Shown: piece by piece, positions 34,554 through 43,543 of the stretch
Numbering within the stretch: position 1 is the stretch's first letter
How the letters are laid out: every line of letters begins with the position of its first letter
Assembly: GCA_965222335.1 (NCBI GenBank)
Contig: OZ244944.1
Coordinates: 3,224,001-3,288,000 of the forward strand
Length of the DNA: 64,000 nt
Reading direction: 5' to 3'
DNA from: G965222335 sp965222335
Lineage (GTDB): Bacteria; Pseudomonadota; Gammaproteobacteria; Pseudomonadales; Halieaceae
The notes under the pieces: generated by a model
What the model was told of the DNA's origin: nothing
Databases searched by the model: none
Seen by the model: the letters and a program-made list of their open reading frames with translations, nothing else
Translations under genes and position numbers: made by a program

Positions 34554-35171
34554 ATGGCAGATCAGAAAGCAACAAATGTGCATTGGCACGAGGGCGATAT
34601 CACCCGCGAGCACCGCGCCAAACTCCTGGGACACAAGGGCGCCACCATCTGGTTTACGGGCCTTTCCGGCAGCGGCAAGAGCACCGTGGCGGTGGAGCTC
34701 GAGGGGCGCCTGAGTGAGCTTGGCGTCCTCGCCTACCGGCTCGACGGCGACAACGTGCGCATGGGAATCAACAAGAACCTGGGCTTTTCCGCCGAGGACC
34801 GCACCGAGAATATCCGCCGGATCGGCGAAGTTGCCAAACTGTTCGTGGACAGCGGCGTGATTGCCCTGTCCAGCTTTATCAGCCCCTACAAGGCGGATCG
34901 GGACCAGGTGCGGGCCCTGCACGATGAAGCAGGCATGGATTTTATCGAGGTCTATGTGGATTGCACCCTGGAGGCTGCCGAGGCCCGCGACCCCAAGGGC
35001 CTGTACAAGAAAGCCCGCGCCGGGGAAATCAAGAACTTTACCGGGATCGATGACCCTTACGAGGCACCATCGAGCCCGGAAGTTCACCTGCATTCTGACC
35101 GGCAGACCCTGGATGAGGAAGTCGACCATATCCTGGCACTGCTCCGCGAGCGCGGCATTATTGCTGCCTGA
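34554..35171 (+). CDS. cysC: Adenylylsulfate (APS) kinase
   Basis: Phosphorylates APS to PAPS. The 205-aa protein has Walker A GLSGSGKST, RLDGDNVRMGINKNLGFSAEDRTENIRRIGEVAKLF and SSFISPYKADRDQVR, all classic CysC blocks, and the KARAGEIKNFTGIDDPYEAP lid region. The ATG at 34554 (MADQKATNVHWHEG) matches the family N-terminus; an in-frame TTG lies eight codons upstream. It lies between the sulfotransferase and sat genes. Confidence 0.96.
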   Translation: MADQKATNVHWHEGDITREHRAKLLGHKGATIWFTGLSGSGKSTVAVELEGRLSELGVLAYRLDGDNVRMGINKNLGFSAEDRTENIRRIGEVAKLFVDSGVIALSSFISPYKADRDQVRALHDEAGMDFIEVYVDCTLEAAEARDPKGLYKKARAGEIKNFTGIDDPYEAPSSPEVHLHSDRQTLDEEVDHILALLRERGIIAA

Positions 35172-35206
35172 TCCGGTCACGCCCACGCACATTGATGGAG
35201 ACACAC

Positions 35207-36388
35207 ATGATCAAACCCCACGGTTCCGCAGAACTGAATCCCCTCTACGTCAGCGACGAGGCGGCGCGCAAGACGCTGGCGGCCGAGGCCGAGAACCTGC
35301 CCTCCCTGCTGCTCAACTCCGCCGCCGCGGCCAACGCGGTGATGCTGGGCGCCGGCTACTTCAATCCGCTGACGGGCTACATGAACCTCGCGGACAGCCT
35401 CAGCGTGGCCGAGACCCTGCGCACCACGGACGGCCTCTTCTGGCCCGTGCCCATCGTCAACCTGACCACGGAGTCGGGGATTGAGGCCGGCAGCCGCATC
35501 GCCCTGCGGGATCCCAATGTCGAGGGTAGCCCGGTGCTGGCGGTGATGGATGTCGAGGCGGTGGAAACCGTATCCGAAGAGCAGATCGACCAGATTGCCG
35601 AGAAAGTCTTCCGCACCCTGGACCCCGAACACCCGGGCGTTGCCACCTTCAAGTCGCTGGGCCGTACGCTGCTCTCCGGGCCGATACAGGTGCTGGGCTT
35701 TTCCTACTTCCAGGGCGACTTCCCCGAGACTTTCCGCACCGCCTACGAGATCCGTGACGAGATCGCCGGGCGCGGCTGGGAAAAGGTCGTGGCCTTCCAG
35801 ACCCGCAACCCCATGCACCGTGCCCACGAGGAGCTCTGCCGCATGGCGATGGAGGACCTCGGCGCCGACGGCATCCTGATCCACATGCTGCTTGGCAAGC
35901 TCAAGCCGGGGGATATCCCCGCCGACGTGCGCGACGCCTCGATTCGCAAGATGGTGGAGGTCTACTTCCCCGCAAACACGGTCATGATCACCGGCTACGG
36001 TTTTGACATGCTCTACGCCGGGCCCCGTGAGGCGGTCCTGCACGCGGTCTTCCGCCAGAATTGCGGCTGCACCCACCTGATCGTGGGCCGTGACCACGCC
36101 GGGGTCGGCGACTACTACGGCGGCTTCGACGCCCAGACGATCTTCGACGAGGAAGTCCCGGCGGACGCCCTGGAACTGGAGATCTACCGCGCCGACCACA
36201 CCGCCTACAGCAAAAAGCTGGACCGGGTGGTGATGATGCGCGACGCCCCGGACCACACTCCGGAGGACTTCGTCCTGCTCTCCGGGACCAAGGTGCGCGA
36301 GATGCTCGGCAACGGCATCGCCCCGCCGCCAGAATTCTCCCGCCCCGAAGTAGCGCAAATCCTGATGGACTACTACCAGTCCCAATAA
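35207..36388 (+). CDS. sat: Sulfate adenylyltransferase (homomeric ATP sulfurylase)
   Basis: Makes APS from ATP and sulfate. The 393-aa protein is the single-chain Sat type, not CysD/CysN. Motifs are VVAFQTRNPMHRAHEEL (QxRNPxHxxH), LIVGRDHAGVGDYYG and FVLLSGTKVREML. The ATG at 35207 is set by GGAG at 35197-35200. A palindromic repeat element begins within the TAA stop codon. With cysC it supplies PAPS, most simply for the sulfotransferase two genes upstream, though assimilation is possible too. Confidence 0.96.
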   Translation: MIKPHGSAELNPLYVSDEAARKTLAAEAENLPSLLLNSAAAANAVMLGAGYFNPLTGYMNLADSLSVAETLRTTDGLFWPVPIVNLTTESGIEAGSRIALRDPNVEGSPVLAVMDVEAVETVSEEQIDQIAEKVFRTLDPEHPGVATFKSLGRTLLSGPIQVLGFSYFQGDFPETFRTAYEIRDEIAGRGWEKVVAFQTRNPMHRAHEELCRMAMEDLGADGILIHMLLGKLKPGDIPADVRDASIRKMVEVYFPANTVMITGYGFDMLYAGPREAVLHAVFRQNCGCTHLIVGRDHAGVGDYYGGFDAQTIFDEEVPADALELEIYRADHTAYSKKLDRVVMMRDAPDHTPEDFVLLSGTKVREMLGNGIAPPPEFSRPEVAQILMDYYQSQ

Positions 36389-36502
36389 AAAGGGGACGGA
36401 TACCTATTCTGGCTGGCAGCCAATGCTGCTGGTCAGGATGGGGTCGTGAGGCCCTGAATCTGGTATCCGTCCCCAATTGAAAATAGGTATCCGTCCCCCT
36501 TT
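36388..36502. repeat. Palindromic element with three GGGGACGGATACC copies
   Basis: The 13-mer GGGGACGGATACC occurs once directly (36392-36404) and twice in inverse orientation (36462-36474 and about 36486-36498). The outer pair extends to about 21 paired bases with one mismatch, so the element can fold into a long hairpin. It abuts the sat stop codon. This looks like a non-autonomous (MITE- or REP-like) element; no transposase is present nearby. It could end sat transcription. Confidence 0.82.
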
Positions 36503-36563
36503 ATTGGGGGAAATATCGTCCTGTTCCGCGAAGTTTTCCCCGGTTTTAATCAAACTGTCACAG

Positions 36564-36592
36564 TTTTATCTTTCAATGGTGCGCCCTATAAT
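36564..36592 (+). promoter_or_regulatory. Candidate sigma-70 promoter of the gsp operon
   Basis: A consensus -10 TATAAT lies at 36587-36592, in a locally AT-rich stretch between the repeat element and gspC. The -35 is weak (TTTTAT at 36564-36569 with a 17-base spacer, or TTTATC with 16). The call rests mostly on the -10 and the position about 60 bases before gspC. Confidence 0.5.
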
Positions 36593-36608
36593 CGGGTGAA
36601 ATAAAACT

Positions 36609-36631
36609 CCGGGCGATAAGCTGTCGCCCGG
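36609..36631 (+). promoter_or_regulatory. Hairpin in the gspC 5' leader
   Basis: CCGGGCGA (36609-36616) and TCGCCCGG (36624-36631) form a perfect 8-bp stem with a 7-base loop, starting about 10 bases downstream of the predicted transcription start and ending 9 bases before the ribosome-binding site GGGGGAG. No T-run follows, so it is unlikely to be a terminator. It may protect the 5' end or influence translation. Confidence 0.55.
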
Positions 36632-36650
36632 CGACTCATGGGGGAGCGCC

Positions 36651-37679
36651 TTGCCAGCCCAGTGGCCAGAACACATCGGGAATCTTGCGCAACGCGCCAC
36701 TGCTATCGGGCGTCACCGCCTTGCCCAGCCTGATACCGGGCAGCGACTGCGCGTGGCCCTCCTGCTGCTATTGCTCCTGTGGGGCGTACTGGCGCTGGCG
36801 CAGCTGTTCTGGACCCTGTGGCCGCAGCCGGCGATCGAACCCCTGCCGGCCGCGGTGATCAATCCCGCCAGTGTGGACCAGGTGACCGCGGAAGGCGGTC
36901 AGGTGGATATCGACGCGCTGGTGGCACGGCACCTCTTCGGTGAGGCCGGCGCGGAAGTCGAGGCGGCGACTCTCGCGGCAGCGGCCTCCAGTGCCGAGCC
37001 TTCCAGCCGCGAGGGGATCGAGGAGGGGGCCCGGGAAACCCGCCTGGAATTGACCCTGCGCGGGGTGCTCGCCTCCACCGAGGACGGCCTGGGGCAGGCG
37101 ATTATCGAGCACCGGCAGCGGCAGGCGGTGTACGCGGTGGAGGACGAGTTGCCTGTGTCCGGCAACGTCAAGCTGGCCAAGGTGATGCCCCGGCGCGTGG
37201 TGCTGGAAAACAACGGTACCTACGAGTTGCTCACCCTGTACGAGGATTCCGAGTTCGATGCCCAGCTGCGCGACCAGGCGCGAAGTCCTACGCCGGCAGC
37301 GACCACGGCGGCGCCGACCCGGGTCGACAAAGTGGACGATCCCCGCGTATCCGCCCTCGCCAGCGGCTATCGCCGGCAGCTCTACGAGAACCCGGAGACC
37401 CTGGCCAGCGTGGTGCGCATCAGTGCGGTGCGCGACGGTGAGCAACTGCTGGGTTACCGGGTGGCGCCCGGTCGGGATGCGCAACAGTTCCGCCAGTTGG
37501 GCTTCGAGGCCGGCGACCTGGTGACCGGCATCAACGGCATCGAGCTCAACAATCCGGCCAATACCGTGCAGCTTTACCAGGCCATGCGCACCGCCGGCGA
37601 GGCGGTATTCGAGCTGCAGCGGGACGGTCAGCCGGTTTCGCTGCGCGTGGATCTGGGTGCCGCTGCCAGTGATCAGTGA
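36651..37679 (+). CDS. gspC: Type II secretion system protein GspC
   Basis: Inner-membrane clamp protein linking the secretin to the platform. It is 342 aa, with one N-terminal membrane segment (about 33-53), a homology region (VDIDALVARHLFGEA to LLTLYEDSEFD) that contacts the secretin N-domain, and a C-terminal PDZ domain (GFEAGDLVTGINGIELNNPANTVQLYQAMRTAG). It starts at TTG 36651 behind GGGGGAG; no in-frame ATG exists nearby. It is the first gene of the gspC-N operon and overlaps no other gene. Confidence 0.93.
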   Translation: MPAQWPEHIGNLAQRATAIGRHRLAQPDTGQRLRVALLLLLLLWGVLALAQLFWTLWPQPAIEPLPAAVINPASVDQVTAEGGQVDIDALVARHLFGEAGAEVEAATLAAAASSAEPSSREGIEEGARETRLELTLRGVLASTEDGLGQAIIEHRQRQAVYAVEDELPVSGNVKLAKVMPRRVVLENNGTYELLTLYEDSEFDAQLRDQARSPTPAATTAAPTRVDKVDDPRVSALASGYRRQLYENPETLASVVRISAVRDGEQLLGYRVAPGRDAQQFRQLGFEAGDLVTGINGIELNNPANTVQLYQAMRTAGEAVFELQRDGQPVSLRVDLGAAASDQ

Positions 37680-37713
37680 TAGAGTCGGCCATCAGAAACG
37701 AGGACAGGTATTT

Positions 37714-39765
37714 GTGATTGAATTGCTGAAGCCCACGCTTCTCAGGCTTGCGCTGCTGCTGGCCTTTGCCGGCCTGGCGGCGACTCCCGCAGCGACGCAG
37801 GAGTACACGGTCAACCTCAAGGAAACCGACATCCAGGAGTTGATCAAGTTTGTCGCCGAGGCCACCGACACCACCATCGTTGTCGACCCGGCAGTGAAGG
37901 GCAAGGTCAAGGTGATCTCCAGCAAGCCCGTGACCCGTGCCGAGCTTTACGACCTGTTCCTGTCCATTCTCGAGGTCCATGGTTACACCGCAGTACGTTC
38001 CGGCGGTGTGGTGCGGGTAATCCAGAGCAAGGACGCGCGCTCGGCGCCGGTATCCGTGCGCGATATCGCCTCTGGCCAGGGTAACGACGAGTATGTGACC
38101 CAGGTGATGAAGCTGGAGAACATTTCTGCGGCCAAGCTGATCCCGGTACTGCGCCCGCTGGTGCCACAGCAGGCGCACATGGCAGCCTACGCCCCCAGTA
38201 ACGCGATCATCATTTCCGACATTGCCTCCAATATCGATCGCATCGGCGACATCATCCGGCGCATGGACCAGTCCGCGGTGCAGGAGACGGACCTGATCAA
38301 GCTGGAGTACGCGGTCGCCGAAGACGTGGTGCGCATGCTCAACCAGCTCAACGAGTCGGAGGCCCAGCAGGCCGGTGGCGGTGAGGCCGAGGTGCTGCTG
38401 GTGGCCGACGCCCGCACCAACAGCGTGCTGATCAGCGCCGACGAGCTCCAGCGCGCGCGTATCCGCCGACTGATCCAGTACCTGGATACCCCGCTGGAGC
38501 AGAGCGGTAACGTCAAGGTGATTTACCTCGAGTACGCCAAGGCGGACGAGATCGCCGAGGTCCTGACCCGGGTGATGCAGAATATCAGCAGCCTGGAAAC
38601 CGGGGAGGGCAATCGCCCCCAGCGCGCGGGCAGCAATACCTCTACCATCGAAGCCGATGTCGGCACCAATTCGCTGATCATCACTGCGGACGCGGATGAA
38701 ATGGCCGCCCTGGAGGCGGTGATCCAGCGCCTGGATATCCGCCGCGCCCAGGTGCTGGTGGAGGCGATCATCGTCGAACTGGAGATCACCGACGGCCAGG
38801 ACCTCGGGTTGCAGTGGCTGTTTGCCAATGACAGCGGCGCCTACGGCGGCAACGTCACCGAGAACGACAACCGCCTGTCCAACATCGGCGGTGCGATTCT
38901 CAACCCCGACGGCGGCGATGACGACGGCGACGGCACGGGCACCGCCACCGGTGATTTTGACGTCGGTGCGCTGGCCGGGGCCCTGGCCAGTACCAATGGC
39001 CTGTCCCTGGGCTGGGGCACGATCGGCGATGACCTGTCGATGACCGTGATCCTTAACGCCCTGAAAACCCAGTCCAATGCCAACATCCTGTCGACGCCGA
39101 GCCTGCTGACCCTGGACAACCAGGAGGCCTTCATCACCGTGGGCCAGAACGTGCCCTTTGTCACCGGCTCCTTCACCAACACCGGTGGCGGTGGTACCGG
39201 AGCCCAGAACCCCTTCCAGACCATCGAGCGGGAGAACGTGGGGATCACCCTGACCGTGACCCCCCATATCAACGAGGGCGATTCGGTGGTGCTGGACATC
39301 GCCCAGGAGGTCTCCAGCCTCAGCAACACCGCGGCAACGCTGGCGGCGTCGGACCTGATCACCAACGAGCGCAAGCTGCAGACCAAGGTGCTGGCGGCGA
39401 ACAATACCGTGGTGGTGCTGGGCGGCCTGATCAAGGACGACGTGCAGGACGCCAGCCAGAAAGTCCCCCTGCTGGGGGATATTCCGGTGCTGGGACGCCT
39501 GTTTCGCTCGGATCGGGTATCCGTCACCAAGACCAACCTGCTGATATTTATCCGCCCCACGATTATTCGCGACGATCGCGAACTTTCCGGCGCGACCGCA
39601 GAGAAGTACAGGTACATCCGCGACCAGCAGGCCGCGCGCAAGGCGCGTGGCCTGATGTTCCTGGACGATGAACTGGTGCCGGTGCTGCCGGAATGGGAAG
39701 AACAGATCCAGCAGCTGGAGGAGATTCGGGAAGAGCAGGCCCCTGCCGACGTGGAGCAGGACTGA
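37714..39765 (+). CDS. gspD: Type II secretion secretin GspD
   Basis: Outer-membrane secretin, 683 aa from GTG 37714 (AGGA at 37701-37704). It has a signal peptide (to about ATPAATQ), an N0 domain (YTVNLKETDIQELIKFVAEATD), three N1-N3 repeats and the C-terminal secretin domain (ILSTPSLLTLDNQEAFITVGQNVPFVTGS; VPLLGDIPVLGRLFRSDRV). An Asp/Gly-rich insert (GGDDDGDGTGTATGD) and a Gly-rich loop (TGGGGTGAQ) lie in the secretin domain, as in other GspD proteins. No pilotin gene is in the operon. Confidence 0.96.
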   Translation: MIELLKPTLLRLALLLAFAGLAATPAATQEYTVNLKETDIQELIKFVAEATDTTIVVDPAVKGKVKVISSKPVTRAELYDLFLSILEVHGYTAVRSGGVVRVIQSKDARSAPVSVRDIASGQGNDEYVTQVMKLENISAAKLIPVLRPLVPQQAHMAAYAPSNAIIISDIASNIDRIGDIIRRMDQSAVQETDLIKLEYAVAEDVVRMLNQLNESEAQQAGGGEAEVLLVADARTNSVLISADELQRARIRRLIQYLDTPLEQSGNVKVIYLEYAKADEIAEVLTRVMQNISSLETGEGNRPQRAGSNTSTIEADVGTNSLIITADADEMAALEAVIQRLDIRRAQVLVEAIIVELEITDGQDLGLQWLFANDSGAYGGNVTENDNRLSNIGGAILNPDGGDDDGDGTGTATGDFDVGALAGALASTNGLSLGWGTIGDDLSMTVILNALKTQSNANILSTPSLLTLDNQEAFITVGQNVPFVTGSFTNTGGGGTGAQNPFQTIERENVGITLTVTPHINEGDSVVLDIAQEVSSLSNTAATLAASDLITNERKLQTKVLAANNTVVVLGGLIKDDVQDASQKVPLLGDIPVLGRLFRSDRVSVTKTNLLIFIRPTIIRDDRELSGATAEKYRYIRDQQAARKARGLMFLDDELVPVLPEWEEQIQQLEEIREEQAPADVEQD

Positions 39766-41288
39766 TGGCCATCGCCGAGACCGAACTGGAGGCTGTGCCG
39801 GTACCGGAGACCGCGGCCGGTCGCGGCCTGCCATTCAGTTTCGCCAAGCAGCACGGGGTGCTGCTGGATCGGGAGGAGACGCCGCCGGTGGTGTACTGTC
39901 TGGCCCGGCCGCCCCTGCAGGTCCTGGTCGAGCTGCGCCGTTTCCTGGGGGGAACCTTTGAGCTGATGCCGGTCTCCGAGGCGGAGTTCCAGCGCCGCCT
40001 GACCCTGGCCTACCAGCGCGGCAATAACGAGGCGGTACAGATGGCCGAGGACCTCAGTGCCGAGGTGGACCTGTCCCGCCTCGCCGACGAGATACCCGAG
40101 GCCGGCGACCTGATGGACGCCGAGGATGACGCGCCCATCATCCGCCTGATCAACGCGATCCTGTCCCAGGCGGTGCGCGAGCAGGCCTCGGATATCCACA
40201 TCGAAACCTTTGAGGACCGGCTCAGCGTGCGCTACCGGGTCGACGGGGTACTGGCGGAGGTTCTCTCGCCCAAGCGCATGCTGGCGCCACTGCTGGTGTC
40301 GCGGCTGAAGGTGATGGCGAAGCTGGATATCGCCGAGAAGCGCGTGCCCCAGGACGGGCGCATTTCAGTGCGTATCGCGGGCCACGCGGTGGATATCCGC
40401 ATGTCCACCATTCCCTCGGCCCACGGCGAGCGCGTGGTATTGCGTCTGCTGGACAAGCAGGCGGGGCAGCTGCAGCTGGAGCAGCTGGCGATGAACAGCC
40501 AGGTGTTCGAGGGCTACCAGCGCTGCCTGCACAGCCCCCACGGGATCATTCTGGTGACCGGTCCCACCGGCTCGGGCAAGACCACCACCCTGTACGCGGG
40601 GCTGTCGCATATCAACCAGACCTCGCGCAATATCCTCACCATCGAAGACCCGATCGAGTACATGTTACCCGGGGTGGGCCAGACCCAGGTCAACCCCAAG
40701 GTGGAGATGACCTTTGCCCGCGGCCTGCGCGCGATCTTGCGCCAGGACCCGGACGTGGTCATGGTGGGGGAGATTCGCGACCTGGAAACTGCAGAGATCG
40801 CGGTGCAGGCGTCTCTTACCGGGCACCTCGTGCTGTCGACCCTGCACACCAATACCGCGATCGGCGCGGTCACCCGCCTGCAGGACATGGGCATCGAGCC
40901 ATTCCTGCTCTCTTCCAGCCTGCTCGCGGTGATGGCCCAGCGCCTGGTGCGCCTGCTGTGCATCGACTGCAAGTCGGCGTCTGCGGCTTCCGCCGCGGAA
41001 CTGGAGCTGCTGGGGGTGGATGCGGCGAGTGCGGGTGACCTGCAGCTGCACCGCGCCGAGGGCTGCGAACGCTGTAATTACAGCGGCTACCGCGGGCGCA
41101 CGGGCATCTACGAGTTGATCGAGGTGGACGACACCCTGCGCAGCCTGATCCATGAGGGTGCCAGTGAACAGGCGATGCTGGCCCAGGCGCGCCAGCAGTA
41201 CCCGGGTATCCAGGAGGACGGTCGCCGGCGCATTCTCGCGGGCGAGACCAGCATCGAGGAAGTGCTGCGGGTGACCGCGGTCACTTGA
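39765..41288 (+). CDS. gspE: Type II secretion ATPase GspE
   Basis: Cytoplasmic motor ATPase, 507 aa. An N-terminal domain contacts GspL. The core shows Walker A GPTGSGKTTTLYAGL (about 264-278), Walker B-like RQDPDVVMVGEIRDLETAE, the His box LSTLHTNTAIGAVTRL, and the tetracysteine zinc motif (LLCIDCK and CERCNYSGYRGR). The ATG overlaps the gspD stop by one base. Operon position separates it from PilB. Confidence 0.97.
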   Translation: MAIAETELEAVPVPETAAGRGLPFSFAKQHGVLLDREETPPVVYCLARPPLQVLVELRRFLGGTFELMPVSEAEFQRRLTLAYQRGNNEAVQMAEDLSAEVDLSRLADEIPEAGDLMDAEDDAPIIRLINAILSQAVREQASDIHIETFEDRLSVRYRVDGVLAEVLSPKRMLAPLLVSRLKVMAKLDIAEKRVPQDGRISVRIAGHAVDIRMSTIPSAHGERVVLRLLDKQAGQLQLEQLAMNSQVFEGYQRCLHSPHGIILVTGPTGSGKTTTLYAGLSHINQTSRNILTIEDPIEYMLPGVGQTQVNPKVEMTFARGLRAILRQDPDVVMVGEIRDLETAEIAVQASLTGHLVLSTLHTNTAIGAVTRLQDMGIEPFLLSSSLLAVMAQRLVRLLCIDCKSASAASAAELELLGVDAASAGDLQLHRAEGCERCNYSGYRGRTGIYELIEVDDTLRSLIHEGASEQAMLAQARQQYPGIQEDGRRRILAGETSIEEVLRVTAVT

Positions 41289-41304
41289 GGCGGGAGGAAC
41301 GGCA

Positions 41305-42525
41305 ATGACAGCCTACCGCTATCGCGCCCTGAACCCCGGCGGCAAACTGGTCAAGGGGGTGCTCGAGGGCGACTCCGAGCGCCAGGTCCGCAGCCAGCTG
41401 CGGGGCCAGAAGCTGCGCCCGGTGGAGGTGACGGAAGCCAACCGGCAGGCCGCCAACCAGCCCCGCCTGCAGCTGTCCCTGTGGCAGCCGCGCATAAGCG
41501 CCTCGGAACTGGCCCTGGTCACCCGGCAGCTGGCGACCTTGGTGCAATCCAACCTGCCCCTGGACGAGTGCCTGCAGGCGGCGGCGGAGCAGAGCCGTCG
41601 CGCGCGCACCAAGGCGCTGCTGCTGCAGGTGCGCTCGCGCGTTGCCGAGGGCCACACCCTGGCCTACGCCATGGGTGAGTTTCCCCAGGTATTCAACGAC
41701 ATGTACCGGGCGATGGTGAATGCTGGCGAACACGCGGGCTACCTTGGCCCGGTGCTGGGCCAGTTGGCGGACTACAGCGAGCAGCGCCAATACACTGCGC
41801 AGAAACTGAAGATGGCAATGATCTACCCCTTTATCCTGATCGGGGTGGCGATTGCGGTGGTCGTGGCGCTGATGGTTTTCGTGGTGCCGGAGCTGGTGGG
41901 GATTTTTGCCCACTCGAAGCGGGAGCTGCCGCTGCTGACCCGGATCCTGATCGCCAGTTCCGACTTTTTCCGTGCCTGGGGCCTGTGGCTGTTTGTGGGT
42001 ATCGCGCTGGCGCTGCTCCTCGCGCGCCGGGCGCTGCGCGATTCCGGCCGGCGCAAGCGCTGGCACGGCCTGCTGCTGCGCACCCCGGGTATCTCGCGCC
42101 TGGTGACTGCGATGGACACCGCACGCTTCGCTTCGACCCTGAGTATCCTGATGGCTTCCGGGGTGCCGCTGCTGGAGTCCCTGCGGATCGCCGGACAGGT
42201 GTTGACCAACCTGGTGCTGCGCGCCGACAGCGCGGTGGTGGCGGAGCGGGTGCAGGAGGGCAGCAGTCTGCACCGCGCCCTGCGCGAGAGCGGCCGTTTC
42301 CCGCCGATGATGGTGCACATGGTCGCGTCCGGGGAAACCAGCGGTGAACTGGAAACCATGCTGGAGCGCTCCGCGACCAACCAGGAGCGGGAGCTGGAAA
42401 TGACCCTGGGCACGATGATGAGCCTGCTGGAGCCGCTGCTGGTAGTGTTTATGGGCGTGATGGTGCTGACCATTGTGCTGGCCATCCTGCTACCGATCTT
42501 TGACCTGAATACAATGGTGAGATAA
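41305..42525 (+). CDS. gspF: Type II secretion platform protein GspF
   Basis: 406-aa polytopic platform protein with two T2SSF domains (about 70-190 and 272-395; VTRQLATLVQSNLPLDECL and FASTLSILMASGVPLLESL) and three membrane segments. The N-terminus MTAYRYRALNPGGKLVKGVLEGDSERQVRSQLR is typical of GspF. It lies 16 bp after gspE and 4 bp before gspG. Confidence 0.96.
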   Translation: MTAYRYRALNPGGKLVKGVLEGDSERQVRSQLRGQKLRPVEVTEANRQAANQPRLQLSLWQPRISASELALVTRQLATLVQSNLPLDECLQAAAEQSRRARTKALLLQVRSRVAEGHTLAYAMGEFPQVFNDMYRAMVNAGEHAGYLGPVLGQLADYSEQRQYTAQKLKMAMIYPFILIGVAIAVVVALMVFVVPELVGIFAHSKRELPLLTRILIASSDFFRAWGLWLFVGIALALLLARRALRDSGRRKRWHGLLLRTPGISRLVTAMDTARFASTLSILMASGVPLLESLRIAGQVLTNLVLRADSAVVAERVQEGSSLHRALRESGRFPPMMVHMVASGETSGELETMLERSATNQERELEMTLGTMMSLLEPLLVVFMGVMVLTIVLAILLPIFDLNTMVR

Positions 42526-42529
42526 CCCT

Positions 42530-42976
42530 ATGACTGGATACAAAATGCGTACCGCCCAGGCCGGCTTTTCCCTGGTGGAGATCCTGGTGGTGCTGGTGAT
42601 CATGGGCCTGCTGATCAGCGTGGTGGCGCCCACCGTGCTCAACCGTGCGGACGAGGCGCGGGTGCAGAAGGTGTACGCCGACTTCAAGGCGATCGAGACT
42701 GCGCTCAAGATCTACCGCCTGGACAACTACCAGTACCCGACCACCGAGCAGGGCCTGGAGGCGCTCGTGGAGCCCAGTACCCTGGCGCCGGAACCGCGCA
42801 ACTTCAAGGCCGGCGGCTACCTGCCCGAGCTGCCCCAGGATCCCTGGGGGCGGCCCTATCTTTACCTGAGCCCGGGTGAGAACGGCGAGGTGGATATCTA
42901 TACCCTGGGCGCCGACGGCCTGTCCGGCGGCGAGGGGCAGAATGCCGACCTGGGCAACTGGAAAACAGAGGAGTAA
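42530..42976 (+). CDS. gspG: Major pseudopilin GspG
   Basis: 148-aa pseudopilin. The leader is cut at G|F in TAQAGFSLVEILVVLVIMGLLISVVAP, with Glu at mature position 5. The C-terminal part has the calcium-site and family blocks (YRLDNYQYPTTEQGLEALVEP, GGYLPELPQDPWGRPYLYLSPGE, DIYTLGADG). It needs a prepilin peptidase such as PilD. An in-frame ATG at 42545 is an alternative start, giving a shorter leader. Confidence 0.97.
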   Translation: MTGYKMRTAQAGFSLVEILVVLVIMGLLISVVAPTVLNRADEARVQKVYADFKAIETALKIYRLDNYQYPTTEQGLEALVEPSTLAPEPRNFKAGGYLPELPQDPWGRPYLYLSPGENGEVDIYTLGADGLSGGEGQNADLGNWKTEE

Positions 42977-42979
42977 CAC

Positions 42980-43543
42980 ATGACCGCGCCGCACCAGCGC
43001 GGCTTCAGCCTGCTGGAACTGCTGGTCGCGCTGTTCGTGATCGTGCTGGTCACTTCCCTGGCGACCCTCAACGTCGGTTCCGGGAGTCGGGACCTGCGCC
43101 TGGAGACCAGCCTGAACACCCTGGCCGACGCCAATAGTCTGGCTCTGGATGAGGCTCTGCTCAGTGGCCGCGACTACGGCCTGCTGTTGCGCCGGGTGGA
43201 CGACGATGGTGAAACCCGATACGGCTACAGCTGGCGCGAGCGCCGGGAGGAGGGCTGGCGAGCCCCCCGCAGCGGTGCCGAGGTGTTTGCCGAGCGCCTG
43301 CTGCCGTCCGAGGTGGAACCGGAACTGGCGCTGGAAGGCCAGGTGAATACGCAGTTGCAGGTAGATGACCCGGATACCGCCACGCCCCAGGTGATTTTCT
43401 ACGCCAGTGGCGAGGCCACCCCCGGCACCCTCGACCTGCGGCGTCGCGATGACGGCGCCCTGCTCTGGCGCCTGGAGTGGGACCTGCTGGGACGCAGCGA
43501 GCTGCTGCGCCGCGGTGAGCCGGTGGATGACGATGCGATCTAG
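42980..43543 (+). CDS. gspH: Minor pseudopilin GspH
   Basis: 187-aa protein with prepilin leader TAPHQRG|FSLLELLVALFVIVLVTSLATL (Glu at mature +5), followed by a GspH-type globular domain (SLALDEALLSGRDYGLLLRRVDDDG and QVIFYASGEATPGTLDLRRRDDG). It begins 3 bp after gspG and overlaps gspI by 17 bp. Confidence 0.92.
   Translation: MTAPHQRGFSLLELLVALFVIVLVTSLATLNVGSGSRDLRLETSLNTLADANSLALDEALLSGRDYGLLLRRVDDDGETRYGYSWRERREEGWRAPRSGAEVFAERLLPSEVEPELALEGQVNTQLQVDDPDTATPQVIFYASGEATPGTLDLRRRDDGALLWRLEWDLLGRSELLRRGEPVDDDAI

Noticed and set aside
38878..38952. Asp/Gly-rich coding stretch in gspD, considered as a repeat insertion.
   Set aside because: It stays in frame within a secretin loop where such inserts are common, with no direct repeats or target duplication.
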